NCBI RefSeq assembly: GCF_024808875.1
Contig: NZ_JANUCT010000023.1
Location: 1-38,091, forward strand
DNA length: 38,091 bases
Direction of reading: 5' to 3'
Source of the DNA: Methylohalomonas lacus
GTDB taxonomy: Bacteria; Pseudomonadota; Gammaproteobacteria; Methylohalomonadales; Methylohalomonadaceae
The notes below the pieces were generated by a model. That model made no database searches and was not told where the DNA came from. It was given only the letters and a program-made list of their open reading frames with translations. Within the stretch, counting starts at the first letter, position 1; each line of letters opens with the position of its first letter. This document shows, one piece after another, positions 9,088 through 17,418 of the stretch. A program made the position numbers and the translations under genes.

Positions 9088-9804
9088 ATGCGACTATTGG
9101 TGTTGTTGTTGGGGCTGTTCAGCGGCCTGCTGGCGCAGGCGCAGGATAGTTCCGAAATAGAACAAAACATCCGTGAGGGGTTGCAGAAAATCGCCCCGGA
9201 TATGGAAATCAGCCGGATACGGCCTACGGATGTGGAAGGTCTGTACGAAGTCGTCATCGGTGCTGAGGTGATTTACATGTCGGCGGATGGCCGTTATTTG
9301 CTGCGTGGTGATCTGCTGGACCTGAAAGAACAGCGCAACGTCAGCGACAACGTGCGTTCGCAAGCACGTCGCGAGTTGCTTGCTGATGTGTCCAAGGACG
9401 AGATGATCCGGTTTTCTAATGGCGAGTCCAAGCACGTTATTCATGTTTTTACCGATATTGATTGTGGCTATTGTCGCAAGCTGCATCAGGATGTTTCCTA
9501 CCTGACCGAGCAAGGTGTCGAGGTTCGTTACCTGGCCTATCCGCGCGCGGGCCTGGATTCCGATACTTCTGAAATGATGGAGGCCGTGTGGTGTTCTTCG
9601 GATAGACAGGCCGCGTTGACCGACGCTAAATCAGGTAAGGAAATCGAGGCGGAAAGCTGTGACAACCCGGTCGCTGAACAATACAAAATGGGCCAGACCA
9701 TGGGTATACGCGGCACGCCGGCCATTTTTCTTGAGAGTGGTCGTCAACTGCCAGGCTATGTGCCACCCAAGGAATTATTGTCCATTCTTGATTCGGACAG
9801 CTGA
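9088..9804 (+). CDS. dsbC: Thiol:disulfide interchange protein DsbC
   Basis: The 238-residue protein is a periplasmic disulfide isomerase. A short signal peptide (MRLLVLLLGLFSGLLAQAQ) is followed by the dimerisation domain and then the thioredoxin-fold domain with the active site C126-G-Y-C129, the usual DsbC sequence. The cis-proline loop is RGTPAIF near residue 210, and a second cysteine pair (WCSS..., ESCDNP) matches the structural disulfide of the family. The longer reading frame from 8956 adds a non-family extension before the signal peptide, so the ATG at 9088 with an upstream GGAGATAGGG was chosen. Its 3' end overlaps the convergent gene by 30 bases. Correct folding of the periplasmic XoxF system is one possible use, but that is inference. 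Confidence 0.93.
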   Translation: MRLLVLLLGLFSGLLAQAQDSSEIEQNIREGLQKIAPDMEISRIRPTDVEGLYEVVIGAEVIYMSADGRYLLRGDLLDLKEQRNVSDNVRSQARRELLADVSKDEMIRFSNGESKHVIHVFTDIDCGYCRKLHQDVSYLTEQGVEVRYLAYPRAGLDSDTSEMMEAVWCSSDRQAALTDAKSGKEIEAESCDNPVAEQYKMGQTMGIRGTPAIFLESGRQLPGYVPPKELLSILDSDS

Positions 9805-10539
9805 ATCGTCGCTATCAAGCCGGTTGTAGGATTCCAGAACGGCTGTGGTTTTCAGGCCGTCCGGTTCGATATGCACGATCTTGACCGGTAGGTAACCCAG
9901 TTTTTCGACACACCAGAGCAGTGTCTCTCGTTCACGATCGTCACGGAAACGCTCGACCTTGAGTGCCTCAAAATTGCCGTATGGGGTTTCAACGGGTTCG
10001 CGACCGAATATCTCGAAGTTATAGGACTTGATTTTGCCGCCATCTGCGACCCGGTAGCGGATATCACTGATACCATTGCCCAGATCGCGCATCATCGCGA
10101 GCTGATAAAGCATCTTGTCAAGGGTGCCGGGCTCGAGGGCCATCTCCCAGTTGTCATTATCGACTCGCATGCGGACTTCGTTGTCTGCCCAGTCAAAATT
10201 GATATGAACGTTACGGTTCTTTTTGCTGCCGGTATGTTGATAGACGTATTCGAGCGGTTCATAACCGCTATCGGTCAGCCGCCAATGACTGCGTTCGATC
10301 ACTTCATCGTCGCGAAATAGCGCCAGTACCCCTTTGGTTTCGCTGTAGGATTCATAGAGGTACTGGCCGTTGGCCTGTTGCTTGAACAGACGCTTGATCG
10401 TTGCCACCTTAAAGCCCTTGCTGTATAGCGTATATTCCGCCTCGAATAGCGGCGGCAGGGCAGTCGTGTCGGCCCAGCCCGGGGCCATGGCCAGCATCAG
10501 GCTCAATCCACTGAGCAGTCGGGTAAGGAACGTTTTCAT
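9775..10539 (-). CDS. DUF3108-type secreted protein
   Basis: The 254-residue product starts with a signal peptide (MKTFLTRLLSGLSLMLAMAPGWA) and continues as a beta-rich periplasmic protein. The block PPLFEAEYTLYSKGFKVATI and the C-terminal part with ETPYGNFEALKVERFRDDR and LPVKIVHIEPDG are characteristic of DUF3108 proteins, whose function is not established. An earlier in-frame start at 10602 precedes the signal peptide by 21 residues and was not chosen. The last 30 bases overlap the 3' end of dsbC on the other strand. Confidence 0.8.
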   Translation of the reverse strand: MKTFLTRLLSGLSLMLAMAPGWADTTALPPLFEAEYTLYSKGFKVATIKRLFKQQANGQYLYESYSETKGVLALFRDDEVIERSHWRLTDSGYEPLEYVYQHTGSKKNRNVHINFDWADNEVRMRVDNDNWEMALEPGTLDKMLYQLAMMRDLGNGISDIRYRVADGGKIKSYNFEIFGREPVETPYGNFEALKVERFRDDRERETLLWCVEKLGYLPVKIVHIEPDGLKTTAVLESYNRLDSDDSAVRIKNGQ

Positions 10540-10718
10540 AAAAATCTGTTTTTGAAAATTTTTGACCTGTAGTATCGAAATCGGTTGAATAGGGGCTGGC
10601 AAGCCCCTGCAACAACTACGAACATGGTTATAACTGATTTTATTGGAGTGCCGCTTGTCGAATTCATTCCGGCACCCGTGACACCATTCTCAATATTTCC
10701 CTGATAGCCTATTTGCAC

Positions 10719-12014
10719 GTGCGTCACCTTTACTCACTGATCCTGTTGTTATTGCTGCCGCTGGTCGTCATTCACCTCGGCTGGCTGAGCCTGCGCAACC
10801 CCGGCTATCGCCAGCGTTGGCTCGAGCGCTTCGGTTTCATCCCGGCACAGCCCGGGACGCCAACCATCTGGCTGCATGCCGCGTCGGTTGGCGAGGTACA
10901 GGCTGCGGCACCGCTTGTTGATCGGCTGCAAAACCAGTATGCCGATTATCGGCTGGTGATTACCACCATGACGCCGACCGGTGCGCGCGCGGCACGACAG
11001 CGCTTCGGCGGCAGTGTCACGCACTTCTATCTGCCGTATGACCTGCCGTTTATGGTACGTCGTTTTATACACCAGCTGCAGCCGAGTATTGTCCTGGTCA
11101 TGGAAATGGAACTGTGGCCGAACCTGTTTCGAGCCTGCCGGCGTGCCGGTATTCCACTTGTACTGATCAATGCCCGCATGTCGGCCCGCTCTGCAGCCGG
11201 CTACGCGCGCGTGCCCGGCTTGGCCCGGGCGACGCTGAATGATGTCAGTCTGGTCGCCGCGCAGTCGCAGGCGGATGCCGAGCGCCTGATAAAGCTTGGC
11301 GCCAGACCGGCCTCGACCGTGGTGTCCGGCAATCTGAAATTTGACATACGGCAACCGCACAGCATCACTGAACAGGCGCAGGTCCTGCGTCGCACGTTGT
11401 CGGTCAACCGGCCAGTCTGGATCGCGGCGAGCACTCATGAAGGCGAGGAAAAAATCCTGCTGGATGCCTTTGAGGCCGTGCTTGAGCGATATCCGGACTG
11501 TCTGCTCATGCTGGCGCCCCGTCACCCGGAACGTTTTGACCGGGTGGCAGATTTGTGTCGCCGCCGCGGCTTCAGTATCGTACGTCGACAGCAAGAGGCT
11601 GCAGCAGTTTCTGCCGCAACCCGGATATATCTGGTAGATTCGCTCGGCGAGTTACCGGTTTGCTATGCGGCCAGCGACATCGCCTTTGTCGGCGGAAGCC
11701 TGGTGAATATCGGCGGTCACAACATGCTGGAGCCGGCCAGCCTGGCGGTTCCGGTACTGACCGGGCCATACCATTTTAATTTTACTGAAATAACCAGCGT
11801 TTTGACCGGCCAGGGGGCGGCCTGGGTGGTCAACGACAGCGATGAACTGGCGGCGAAGGTGCTCGATTTGCTGGCTGATGCCAATCTGCGCTACCAGGCG
11901 GGGCAAAATGCACGTCGTATTGTTGAGGACAATGCCGGCGGGGTTGAGGCGCTGATGAAACTGCTACAGGGCCTTCTGGACGGTATCGGGACGGGAATCG
12001 GGAGAACTTCCTGA
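10719..12014 (+). CDS. waaA: 3-deoxy-D-manno-octulosonic acid (Kdo) transferase
   Basis: This is a GT30-family enzyme of about 431 residues that adds Kdo to lipid A precursor at the inner face of the inner membrane. The N-terminus is a membrane anchor (LYSLILLLLLPLVVI) followed by RNPGYRQRWLERFG. The catalytic base lies in ASVGEVQAA (E60). The C-terminal domain has FVGGSLVNIGGHNMLEPA, the sugar-nucleotide binding signature. The start is uncertain: TTG at 10713 and GTG at 10719 are both in frame and neither has a good ribosome-binding site. GTG was chosen for family alignment. Its presence shows a Gram-negative host. Confidence 0.93.
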   Translation: MRHLYSLILLLLLPLVVIHLGWLSLRNPGYRQRWLERFGFIPAQPGTPTIWLHAASVGEVQAAAPLVDRLQNQYADYRLVITTMTPTGARAARQRFGGSVTHFYLPYDLPFMVRRFIHQLQPSIVLVMEMELWPNLFRACRRAGIPLVLINARMSARSAAGYARVPGLARATLNDVSLVAAQSQADAERLIKLGARPASTVVSGNLKFDIRQPHSITEQAQVLRRTLSVNRPVWIAASTHEGEEKILLDAFEAVLERYPDCLLMLAPRHPERFDRVADLCRRRGFSIVRRQQEAAAVSAATRIYLVDSLGELPVCYAASDIAFVGGSLVNIGGHNMLEPASLAVPVLTGPYHFNFTEITSVLTGQGAAWVVNDSDELAAKVLDLLADANLRYQAGQNARRIVEDNAGGVEALMKLLQGLLDGIGTGIGRTS

Positions 12015-12087
12015 CGGACTTGCGAGTCATAGGGTCTAGTTGCCACAGTAATTGCCAAATTTTATACATAGACTGGAGAGAGAGAGG

Positions 12088-12492
12088 ATGAATCTACTGA
12101 AAGCATTGATTTTTACCGCACTGTGTTTGCCGTTGCTGGCAAGCGCGCAAACGGTGCAGCGCGCCGGAAATGTTGATACATCGAACCTGGACTTTCCGAC
12201 GTTTGACCGGGTCGGTATCGCCATGACCTGCATGGATTCGAACGGTGGCGCCAGCGTTGAAACCCTGACGGCCTGCTCCTGTCGAGTGGATTACATCGAT
12301 TCGAAGATGGACTACGCGGAATATGAGGAAGCCAATACCAATATGCGTTATGCCGGCATGCCGGGCGAAAAGGGCGCATTGTTCCGTGATATGGAACGCG
12401 GCAAGAAACTGGCTAACAAGCTGAAGAATATCCGCGACGAGTCGATCGAGGCTTGTCCGATAGCGCGGACTTCACCCGACAGCCGCGAATAA
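12088..12492 (+). CDS. Small secreted cysteine-containing protein, unknown function
   Basis: I do not recognise this 134-residue protein. The first 20 or so residues form a signal peptide (MNLLKALIFTALCLPLLASA). The mature part has four cysteines (MTC, TACSC, EAC), which could form two disulfides in the periplasm, and a highly charged C-terminal half. There is no heme-binding CxxCH motif. The ATG at 12088 is directly preceded by a purine-rich GGAGAGAGAGAGG tract; a start at 12052 would put residues before the signal peptide. It lies 73 bases after waaA and has its own terminator, and the next gene downstream is xoxF. Confidence 0.75.
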   Translation: MNLLKALIFTALCLPLLASAQTVQRAGNVDTSNLDFPTFDRVGIAMTCMDSNGGASVETLTACSCRVDYIDSKMDYAEYEEANTNMRYAGMPGEKGALFRDMERGKKLANKLKNIRDESIEACPIARTSPDSRE

Positions 12493-12515
12493 TTTTTACT
12501 TTATCACGGTATAAG

Positions 12516-12542
12516 AAAAAGGCGGGTTATCCGCCTTTTTTT
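12516..12542 (+). terminator. Rho-independent terminator
   Basis: GGCGG-GTTA-CCGCC type hairpin flanked by an A-run on the left and eight Ts on the right (AAAAAGGCGGGTTATCCGCC then T8). Confidence 0.93.
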
Positions 12543-12695
12543 ATGGCTATAATTTATGTCGCGGTGCATAGTGAGTCTGAATGGTAGGACGCTAAACAGT
12601 ATCGAGTGGGCCTTTGGCCGGGCCATGACCATGCTGCATTGCAAAACAAACAGTTTGCGTTGGGAATATGGCCCTGGTCGGACATGAAATCATCA

Positions 12696-12710
12696 TGTTG
12701 CGACGCAACA
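12696..12710. promoter_or_regulatory. Perfect 15-base palindrome upstream of xoxF
   Basis: TGTTGCG-A-CGCAACA has seven matching bases on each side of a single central A, the form of a dimeric repressor/activator operator. It lies about 640 bases before the xoxF start and 150 bases after the preceding terminator. Confidence 0.45.
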
Positions 12711-13080
12711 CTAACTGCCTGTGCTCATCCATACTCTTATAGAGATGTCAAAGACAAATGTTTTCGGTTCAGTTCAATAACTGCCTGTTTTGAATAAAAA
12801 ATCATGCCAACTCTGCAGCACGTATAAAACTCTTATGCCGGTTCGAAATATTCGTAATAATAGCTTGCGGTGTCCGAGAAAATTTCCTAGAATCCATCCA
12901 CTCTGATAAGAAATGGTTAAGCAGGCAATTTGTATATGATTCATGTCGCTTGCCATAGCAAAAACAAGAAAAATCAAAAACGAGTTTCAAGGGCGGATAG
13001 TTGACGGAACTTTATCACGCACAGTCGATGCTGAAAGTTGTCCTTACAGTGCAGCAATCAACGCATCAGGTTCATCGCGG

Positions 13081-13099
13081 CACCTGTTATCGACAGGTG
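13081..13099. promoter_or_regulatory. Inverted repeat in xoxF leader
   Basis: CACCTG and CAGGTG are separated by seven bases (TTATCGA), 247 bases before the xoxF start. It may be a protein-binding site or a small stem in the leader RNA. Confidence 0.35.
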
Positions 13100-13345
13100 T
13101 GTGGGTCGGCTGTACGCATCAGCGGGGGTGGCTGGTGAATCATAATATCAACAATTTTCTTTCCGACCGTACCGGTCTGTTGTCAGCCAGCATTCGCCAT
13201 CCGTTCCCTCGTTCCCCGTCATTTTGTCTCGAATTGTTTCGCCCATCGATTTTTTACTCGTCGTTGCTTTGTGATCTCGGAAGCATCGAGGAGATTCTTT
13301 TAACGAGATCAAACATGATCCAAATCAATAATAGAGGAGGAGGTC

Positions 13346-15283
13346 ATGACTCACTCATCAATCAGTAAGTGGCTAGCCGCCGCAGCTCTGGTTGTCACCG
13401 CTCCGTTGGTCTCTGCCAATCAGGCCGAGCTCGACAAGCTGATCGACAACCCGAACTACTGGGCTACGCCAAGCGGTAATCTGGCCGGTCATCGTTATAC
13501 CGAACTGGACCAGATCACCAACAAGAACGCCGACAAAATCCAGACGGCTTGGACGTTCTCCACCGGTGTCCTGCGTGGTCACGAAGGTGGTCCCCTGGTC
13601 CTGCCGGCTTCGGCCACGGGTCTGAAGGGCGACACCCTGTTCATCCATGCGGCCTTCCCGAACAATGTCTTCGCTATCAATCTCGATACGCTGGAAATTG
13701 TCTGGGAACACGCACCGCAGCAGGACTACGACACCGTCGTGCCGGTGATGTGCTGTGACACGGTTAACCGTGGTCTCAGCTACGGTGACGGCAAGATCAT
13801 GCTGCTGCAGGCAGACATGACCTTGAAGGCACTGGATGCCAGCTCCGGCGAAGTCGTCTGGAGTGTCGTGAATGGCCAGGATATTCCTGAGTCCAAGGGC
13901 GGCCCGCTGGGTCCGGAACAGGGTGCGACCAACACCCAGGCTCCGCTGGTTGTCAAAGACAAGGTAATGGTGGGCTGCTCCGGTGCCGAGTTCGGTGTCC
14001 GTTGCTGGATGGCCGCCTACAACCTGGACGATGGCAGCCTGGCCTGGCGTGCGTTCAGCATGGGTCCGGATGAAGACATTCTCGTCGATCCGCAGAAAAC
14101 CACCCATCTGGGCAAGCCGATTGGCAAGGACTCCTCCCTCAAGACCTGGTGCGCTGGCAAAGATGACAGCAACTGGACCTGGAACAAGGGCGGTGACTGC
14201 GCCAAGACCTCGGATCAGTGGAAGACCGGTGGTGGCTCCGTCTGGGGCTTCACGACGGCCGACACGGATCTGAACCTGGTCTACTACGGTACCGGTAACC
14301 CGAGCACCTGGAACCCGGTCGTTCGTCCGGGCGACAACAAGTGGTCCATGACCATGATGGCTCGCGATATCGATACCGGTATGGCCAAGTGGTTCTACCA
14401 GATGACCCCGCATGACGAATGGGATTATGACGGCGTCAACGAAATGATCCTGGTCGACATGAAGGTCAAGGGTAAGGAGCGCCAGGCTCTGGTGCACTTC
14501 GACCGTAACGGCTTTGCCTATACCATGGACCGCGTAACCGGTGAACTGTTGGTTGCCGAGAAGTATGACCCGGCCGTTAACTGGGCGACTCACGTTGACA
14601 TGAAGACCGGTCGTCCGAATGTCCAGGAGCGCTTCAGCACGCGTCAGCAGGGTGAAGATACCAACGCCACCAATATCTGCCCGGCCGCGCTGGGTTCCAA
14701 GGATCAGCAGCCTGCTGCCTACTCGCCGCGTACTGGCCTGTTCTACGTGCCGACAAACCACGTCTGCATGAACTATGAGCCGGTCTCTTACGCTGCGGGC
14801 GGTAGCGAGTATGTTGCCGGTCAGCCGTACGTCAACGCCATCCTGTCGATGTTCCCGGCCGGTGTGGTCGAAGAAGACGGCACCAACAACCTGGGTAACT
14901 TCATCGCCTGGGATGCCGACAAGGGCAAGATCGTCTGGTCGATTCCGGAACAGTTCTCCGTCTGGAGTGGTGTTCTGGCGACCGCCGGCGACGTTGCTTT
15001 CTACGGCACCCTGGACGGTTACCTGAAGGCTGTGGACGCCAAGAGCGGCAAGCTGCTCTGGAAGTTCAAGACCCCGTCCGGCATTATCGGCAACACCAAC
15101 GCTTGGGCACACAACGGCAAGCAGTATGTCGGCGTGCTGTCCGGTCTCGGTGGCTGGGCCGGTATCGGCTTCGCCGCGGGTCTTGAGAAAGACACCGACG
15201 GTCTGGGTGCGGTCGGCGCCTACAAGGGCCTCGACAAGTACAGCCGTCTCGGCGGTACGCTGAGTGTCTTCAGCCTGCCGTAA
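13346..15283 (+). CDS. xoxF: Lanthanide-dependent PQQ methanol dehydrogenase XoxF
   Basis: The 645-residue precursor is a periplasmic quinoprotein with an eight-bladed propeller. A signal peptide covers residues 1-24. [13 protein letters not shown] (69-81), the vicinal Cys pair C136-C137, E215 (GAEFG) and N318 (GTGNPS) are the PQQ/metal-site residues. The key motif is [12 protein letters not shown]: catalytic D360 followed two residues later by D362, the extra Asp that marks lanthanide-type XoxF; calcium-type MxaF has Ala there. It is longer than the roughly 600 residues usual for XoxF, partly through a segment near 269-288 with two extra cysteines. The GGAGGAGG site and use of GGT/CGT/C-ending codons suggest high expression. 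A terminator follows at once, so xoxF may be transcribed alone. Confidence 0.95.
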   Translation: MTHSSISKWLAAAALVVTAPLVSANQAELDKLIDNPNYWATPSGNLAGHRYTELDQITNKNADKIQTAWTFSTGVLRGHEGGPLVLPASATGLKGDTLFIHAAFPNNVFAINLDTLEIVWEHAPQQDYDTVVPVMCCDTVNRGLSYGDGKIMLLQADMTLKALDASSGEVVWSVVNGQDIPESKGGPLGPEQGATNTQAPLVVKDKVMVGCSGAEFGVRCWMAAYNLDDGSLAWRAFSMGPDEDILVDPQKTTHLGKPIGKDSSLKTWCAGKDDSNWTWNKGGDCAKTSDQWKTGGGSVWGFTTADTDLNLVYYGTGNPSTWNPVVRPGDNKWSMTMMARDIDTGMAKWFYQMTPHDEWDYDGVNEMILVDMKVKGKERQALVHFDRNGFAYTMDRVTGELLVAEKYDPAVNWATHVDMKTGRPNVQERFSTRQQGEDTNATNICPAALGSKDQQPAAYSPRTGLFYVPTNHVCMNYEPVSYAAGGSEYVAGQPYVNAILSMFPAGVVEEDGTNNLGNFIAWDADKGKIVWSIPEQFSVWSGVLATAGDVAFYGTLDGYLKAVDAKSGKLLWKFKTPSGIIGNTNAWAHNGKQYVGVLSGLGGWAGIGFAAGLEKDTDGLGAVGAYKGLDKYSRLGGTLSVFSLP

Positions 15284-15320
15284 GCAGCGCTGTAGTTCCT
15301 CAGCTGTAAAGTAGTACCTG

Positions 15321-15352
15321 CCCCGGTCTTCCCCGTGAAGACCGGGGTTTTT
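15321..15352 (+). terminator. Rho-independent terminator after xoxF
   Basis: CCCCGGTCTTC pairs perfectly with GAAGACCGGGG around a short loop and is followed by five Ts. The remaining roughly 290 bases up to xoxJ hold no gene I can support and should contain the xoxJ promoter. Confidence 0.93.
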
Positions 15353-15639
15353 ATTTGTGTCTCCCGTATTCCCGGGGGAATATCTCCTAGAACTTCTCCG
15401 CTCGGGCCGAGTCTGACGCTGTATTGATTAAAAAATCAGTGGCTTAGCCCGTAAATGCTGGCTTGAGAATGGCCTGGCAAATTGCGAAAATTCTGAAACC
15501 GTAGTGAGCCGGCTGTCCCAGTTTTGACACCCGGTATATTCATTGCCAGTTGCCAGCCAGTGTTGCAGGCCGTTTGATATTGATGCTATGGCGGGTTGTC
15601 GGCCAGATAGCGAATACACAAAATAATTTGGAGTGAGTG

Positions 15640-16521
15640 ATGATGAATTTCCGCATAACAGGTTGTGGGAGTAACAGCTTCGGCAGGTATCTGGCGACTC
15701 TGGGACTTGCCCTGGTCCTGCCGGTCAACGCGGCAGCGCAGGAAAACAGCGAACGTGAAGCCCTCAAGGTATGCGCAGACGGCAACAACATGCCTTACTC
15801 AAACAAGGACAAGGAAGGCTTCGAAAACAAGATTGCCGAGCTTTTTGGCGACCACTTGGGCGTTCCGGTTGAATATACCTTCTTCCCGCAGCGCATGGGC
15901 TTTATCCGCAACACGCTCAAGGCCGAAGTCGGCATTGAAGACTACAAATGCGATCTGGTCATGGGTGTCCCCGAGAAATTCGATATTGCCTCGCCTACCG
16001 ACCCCTACTACAGAACCACTTATGTGCTGGCCTATGTTAAAGGTCGCGGTTTTGATGAAGTCGAGAAAGCGGAAGACGTTGTCAATCTGCCCGAGGAGAA
16101 AAAGGAAAAACTTCGCTTTGGCTTGTTTGACCGCGGTCCGGCCCAGCTTTGGCTGCACGAGAATGATCTGATGGAATACGGCATTCCATACCGGTCGCAG
16201 CCGGGGGATACCCGCACTACCATTGGTGACATGATGGACCGTCTTATCGAGGATGAGGTCAACATGACCATCATATACGGCCCGTTTGCCGGCTGGTGGG
16301 CCAAGAAAACCGATGACGTGGACATCAAGGTTATCCCCCTCATGAATGAGCCGGATAACCCGAGTATGCGTTTTGAATTCAACATGTCGATGGCAGTCCG
16401 CTATGGTGATGATGAATGGAAACAGCAGGTCAATGACTTTATCCATAGCCACAAGGATGAAATCCACGAGATTCTGGATGAATATAATATTCCGACGTTG
16501 CCGATGGATCAGGAAATCTGA
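15640..16521 (+). CDS. xoxJ: XoxJ/MxaJ-like periplasmic solute-binding-fold protein
   Basis: The roughly 293-residue protein has a signal peptide ending near VNAAAQ and a type-II periplasmic-binding fold. The sequence after it, LKVCADGNNMPYSNKDKEGFENKIAELF, is typical of the MxaJ/XoxJ family, as are QRMGFIRNTLKA and CDLVMGVP. The family is found beside xoxF/mxaF and is thought to bind or help activate the dehydrogenase. Possible starts are GTG 15637, ATG 15640 and ATG 15643; GGAG at 15630-15633 is best spaced for 15640. It forms a two-gene unit with the next gene, 30 bases downstream. Confidence 0.88.
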   Translation: MMNFRITGCGSNSFGRYLATLGLALVLPVNAAAQENSEREALKVCADGNNMPYSNKDKEGFENKIAELFGDHLGVPVEYTFFPQRMGFIRNTLKAEVGIEDYKCDLVMGVPEKFDIASPTDPYYRTTYVLAYVKGRGFDEVEKAEDVVNLPEEKKEKLRFGLFDRGPAQLWLHENDLMEYGIPYRSQPGDTRTTIGDMMDRLIEDEVNMTIIYGPFAGWWAKKTDDVDIKVIPLMNEPDNPSMRFEFNMSMAVRYGDDEWKQQVNDFIHSHKDEIHEILDEYNIPTLPMDQEI

Positions 16522-16551
16522 TCAGGCCCAATTGATAGCTTGATAATAACC

Positions 16552-17304
16552 ATGATTAAACCAACTACATTACTGTTTGGTACATTGATATTGGCCGCCA
16601 GCCAGCTGGCGTTTGCCCAGGATAGTGATGATTCCGATGCCGCCGGCGGTCAGCCTCGACAGCTGACACCGGCGGAGAAGGATCTGCTGATGCCGGGCCA
16701 TATGGATAATATCGACGAACCTGTAAGGCTCCGTTACGAGTTTGAGAAGACCGGCACCTATGAGGACGGCTTTGAAGACAAGGTGACGATGGACGTGGAA
16801 GAATTCCATGATGACGGCACTGTGTCTGTTGACTTGCAGTTCTTTACCGGACCCAGGGAGGCGACATTCGTCCAGCCGCACAATGAAGAGAACATCAGCC
16901 TGAATACGGTTCTGTTCATTTATCTGCAGGGCGATGTCTATGAGATGACGCGTCTGACTGAGCGCAAGCCTCAGCTGAATGCCTATTTCAACAAGCGTAT
17001 ACGCTGGGCGCTGGCGGACGACTACAAGTCAGAAAAGGTCAAGGTTACCTTCCAGGGTGAGGAGGTTGAGGCAACCAGGTATTCCATAACCCCCTATGCC
17101 GACGATCCCAATCGGGCTGACTATGACAAGTTCGCAGACAAGCGTTACGAGTTCATCGTTTCCGATGTGATCCCGGGCAAGCTCTACCAGATCCATACGG
17201 TCGTCCCGAATAATGTCGAGGAAGGCGCGCCGCCGCTGATAGAGGAAACCTTGACGATTGCCTCGGTAGAACCGTTGAAGGAAAAGACGGTATCTGCCGA
17301 CTGA
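16552..17304 (+). CDS. Unknown periplasmic protein in the xox cluster
   Basis: I do not recognise this 250-residue protein. It starts with a signal peptide (MIKPTTLLFGTLILAASQLAFA) and an acidic stretch (QDSDDSDAAGG), and the remainder is rich in alternating charged and hydrophobic residues that suggest beta strands (for example VRLRYEFEKTGTYEDGF, TVSVDLQFFTGPREATFV). No heme motif, no lipobox and no cysteine in the mature part. It is 30 bases after xoxJ and followed by a terminator, so the two are probably co-transcribed. It occupies the position where xoxG (cytochrome cL) might be expected but is clearly not a cytochrome. A weak ribosome-binding site precedes the ATG. Confidence 0.8.
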   Translation: MIKPTTLLFGTLILAASQLAFAQDSDDSDAAGGQPRQLTPAEKDLLMPGHMDNIDEPVRLRYEFEKTGTYEDGFEDKVTMDVEEFHDDGTVSVDLQFFTGPREATFVQPHNEENISLNTVLFIYLQGDVYEMTRLTERKPQLNAYFNKRIRWALADDYKSEKVKVTFQGEEVEATRYSITPYADDPNRADYDKFADKRYEFIVSDVIPGKLYQIHTVVPNNVEEGAPPLIEETLTIASVEPLKEKTVSAD

Positions 17305-17337
17305 ATTGCCTTAACGGATAAAACGCCAGGCAATAAT

Positions 17338-17364
17338 AGCCCGCTCACAGAGCGGGCTTTTTTT
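17338..17364 (+). terminator. Rho-independent terminator after the xoxJ unit
   Basis: AGCCCGCT-CACAG-AGCGGGCT followed by seven Ts; it also separates this unit from the convergent fdhA gene. Confidence 0.93.
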
Positions 17365-17418
17365 ATGCCAATGCGTGAGTTTTATGTCACGCCACGGGTA
17401 GGGCATACCGATGGGTCA

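Larger units (their letters stand above)
12543..13345 (+). promoter_or_regulatory. Long AT-richer leader/promoter region of xoxF
   Basis: About 800 bases without a supported gene precede xoxF. The region is clearly lower in GC than the coding DNA around it. It contains a 15-base palindrome (12696-12710) and an inverted repeat (13081-13099), listed separately. The last bases, AATAGAGGAGGAGGTC, are a very strong ribosome-binding site for xoxF. No complete sigma-70 promoter could be placed with confidence. Tightly regulated, highly expressed genes often have such leaders, but the link is inference. Confidence 0.5.

Noticed and set aside
12943-13368. 141-residue plus-strand reading frame upstream of xoxF
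   Set aside because: It overlaps the strong ribosome-binding site and start of xoxF, has no ribosome-binding site, no family resemblance and a composition unlike the neighbouring genes.
13373-15112. 579-residue antisense reading frame inside xoxF
   Set aside because: It is a shadow of the xoxF codon pattern in a high-GC gene; the protein has no recognisable domain and the real xoxF frame explains the sequence.
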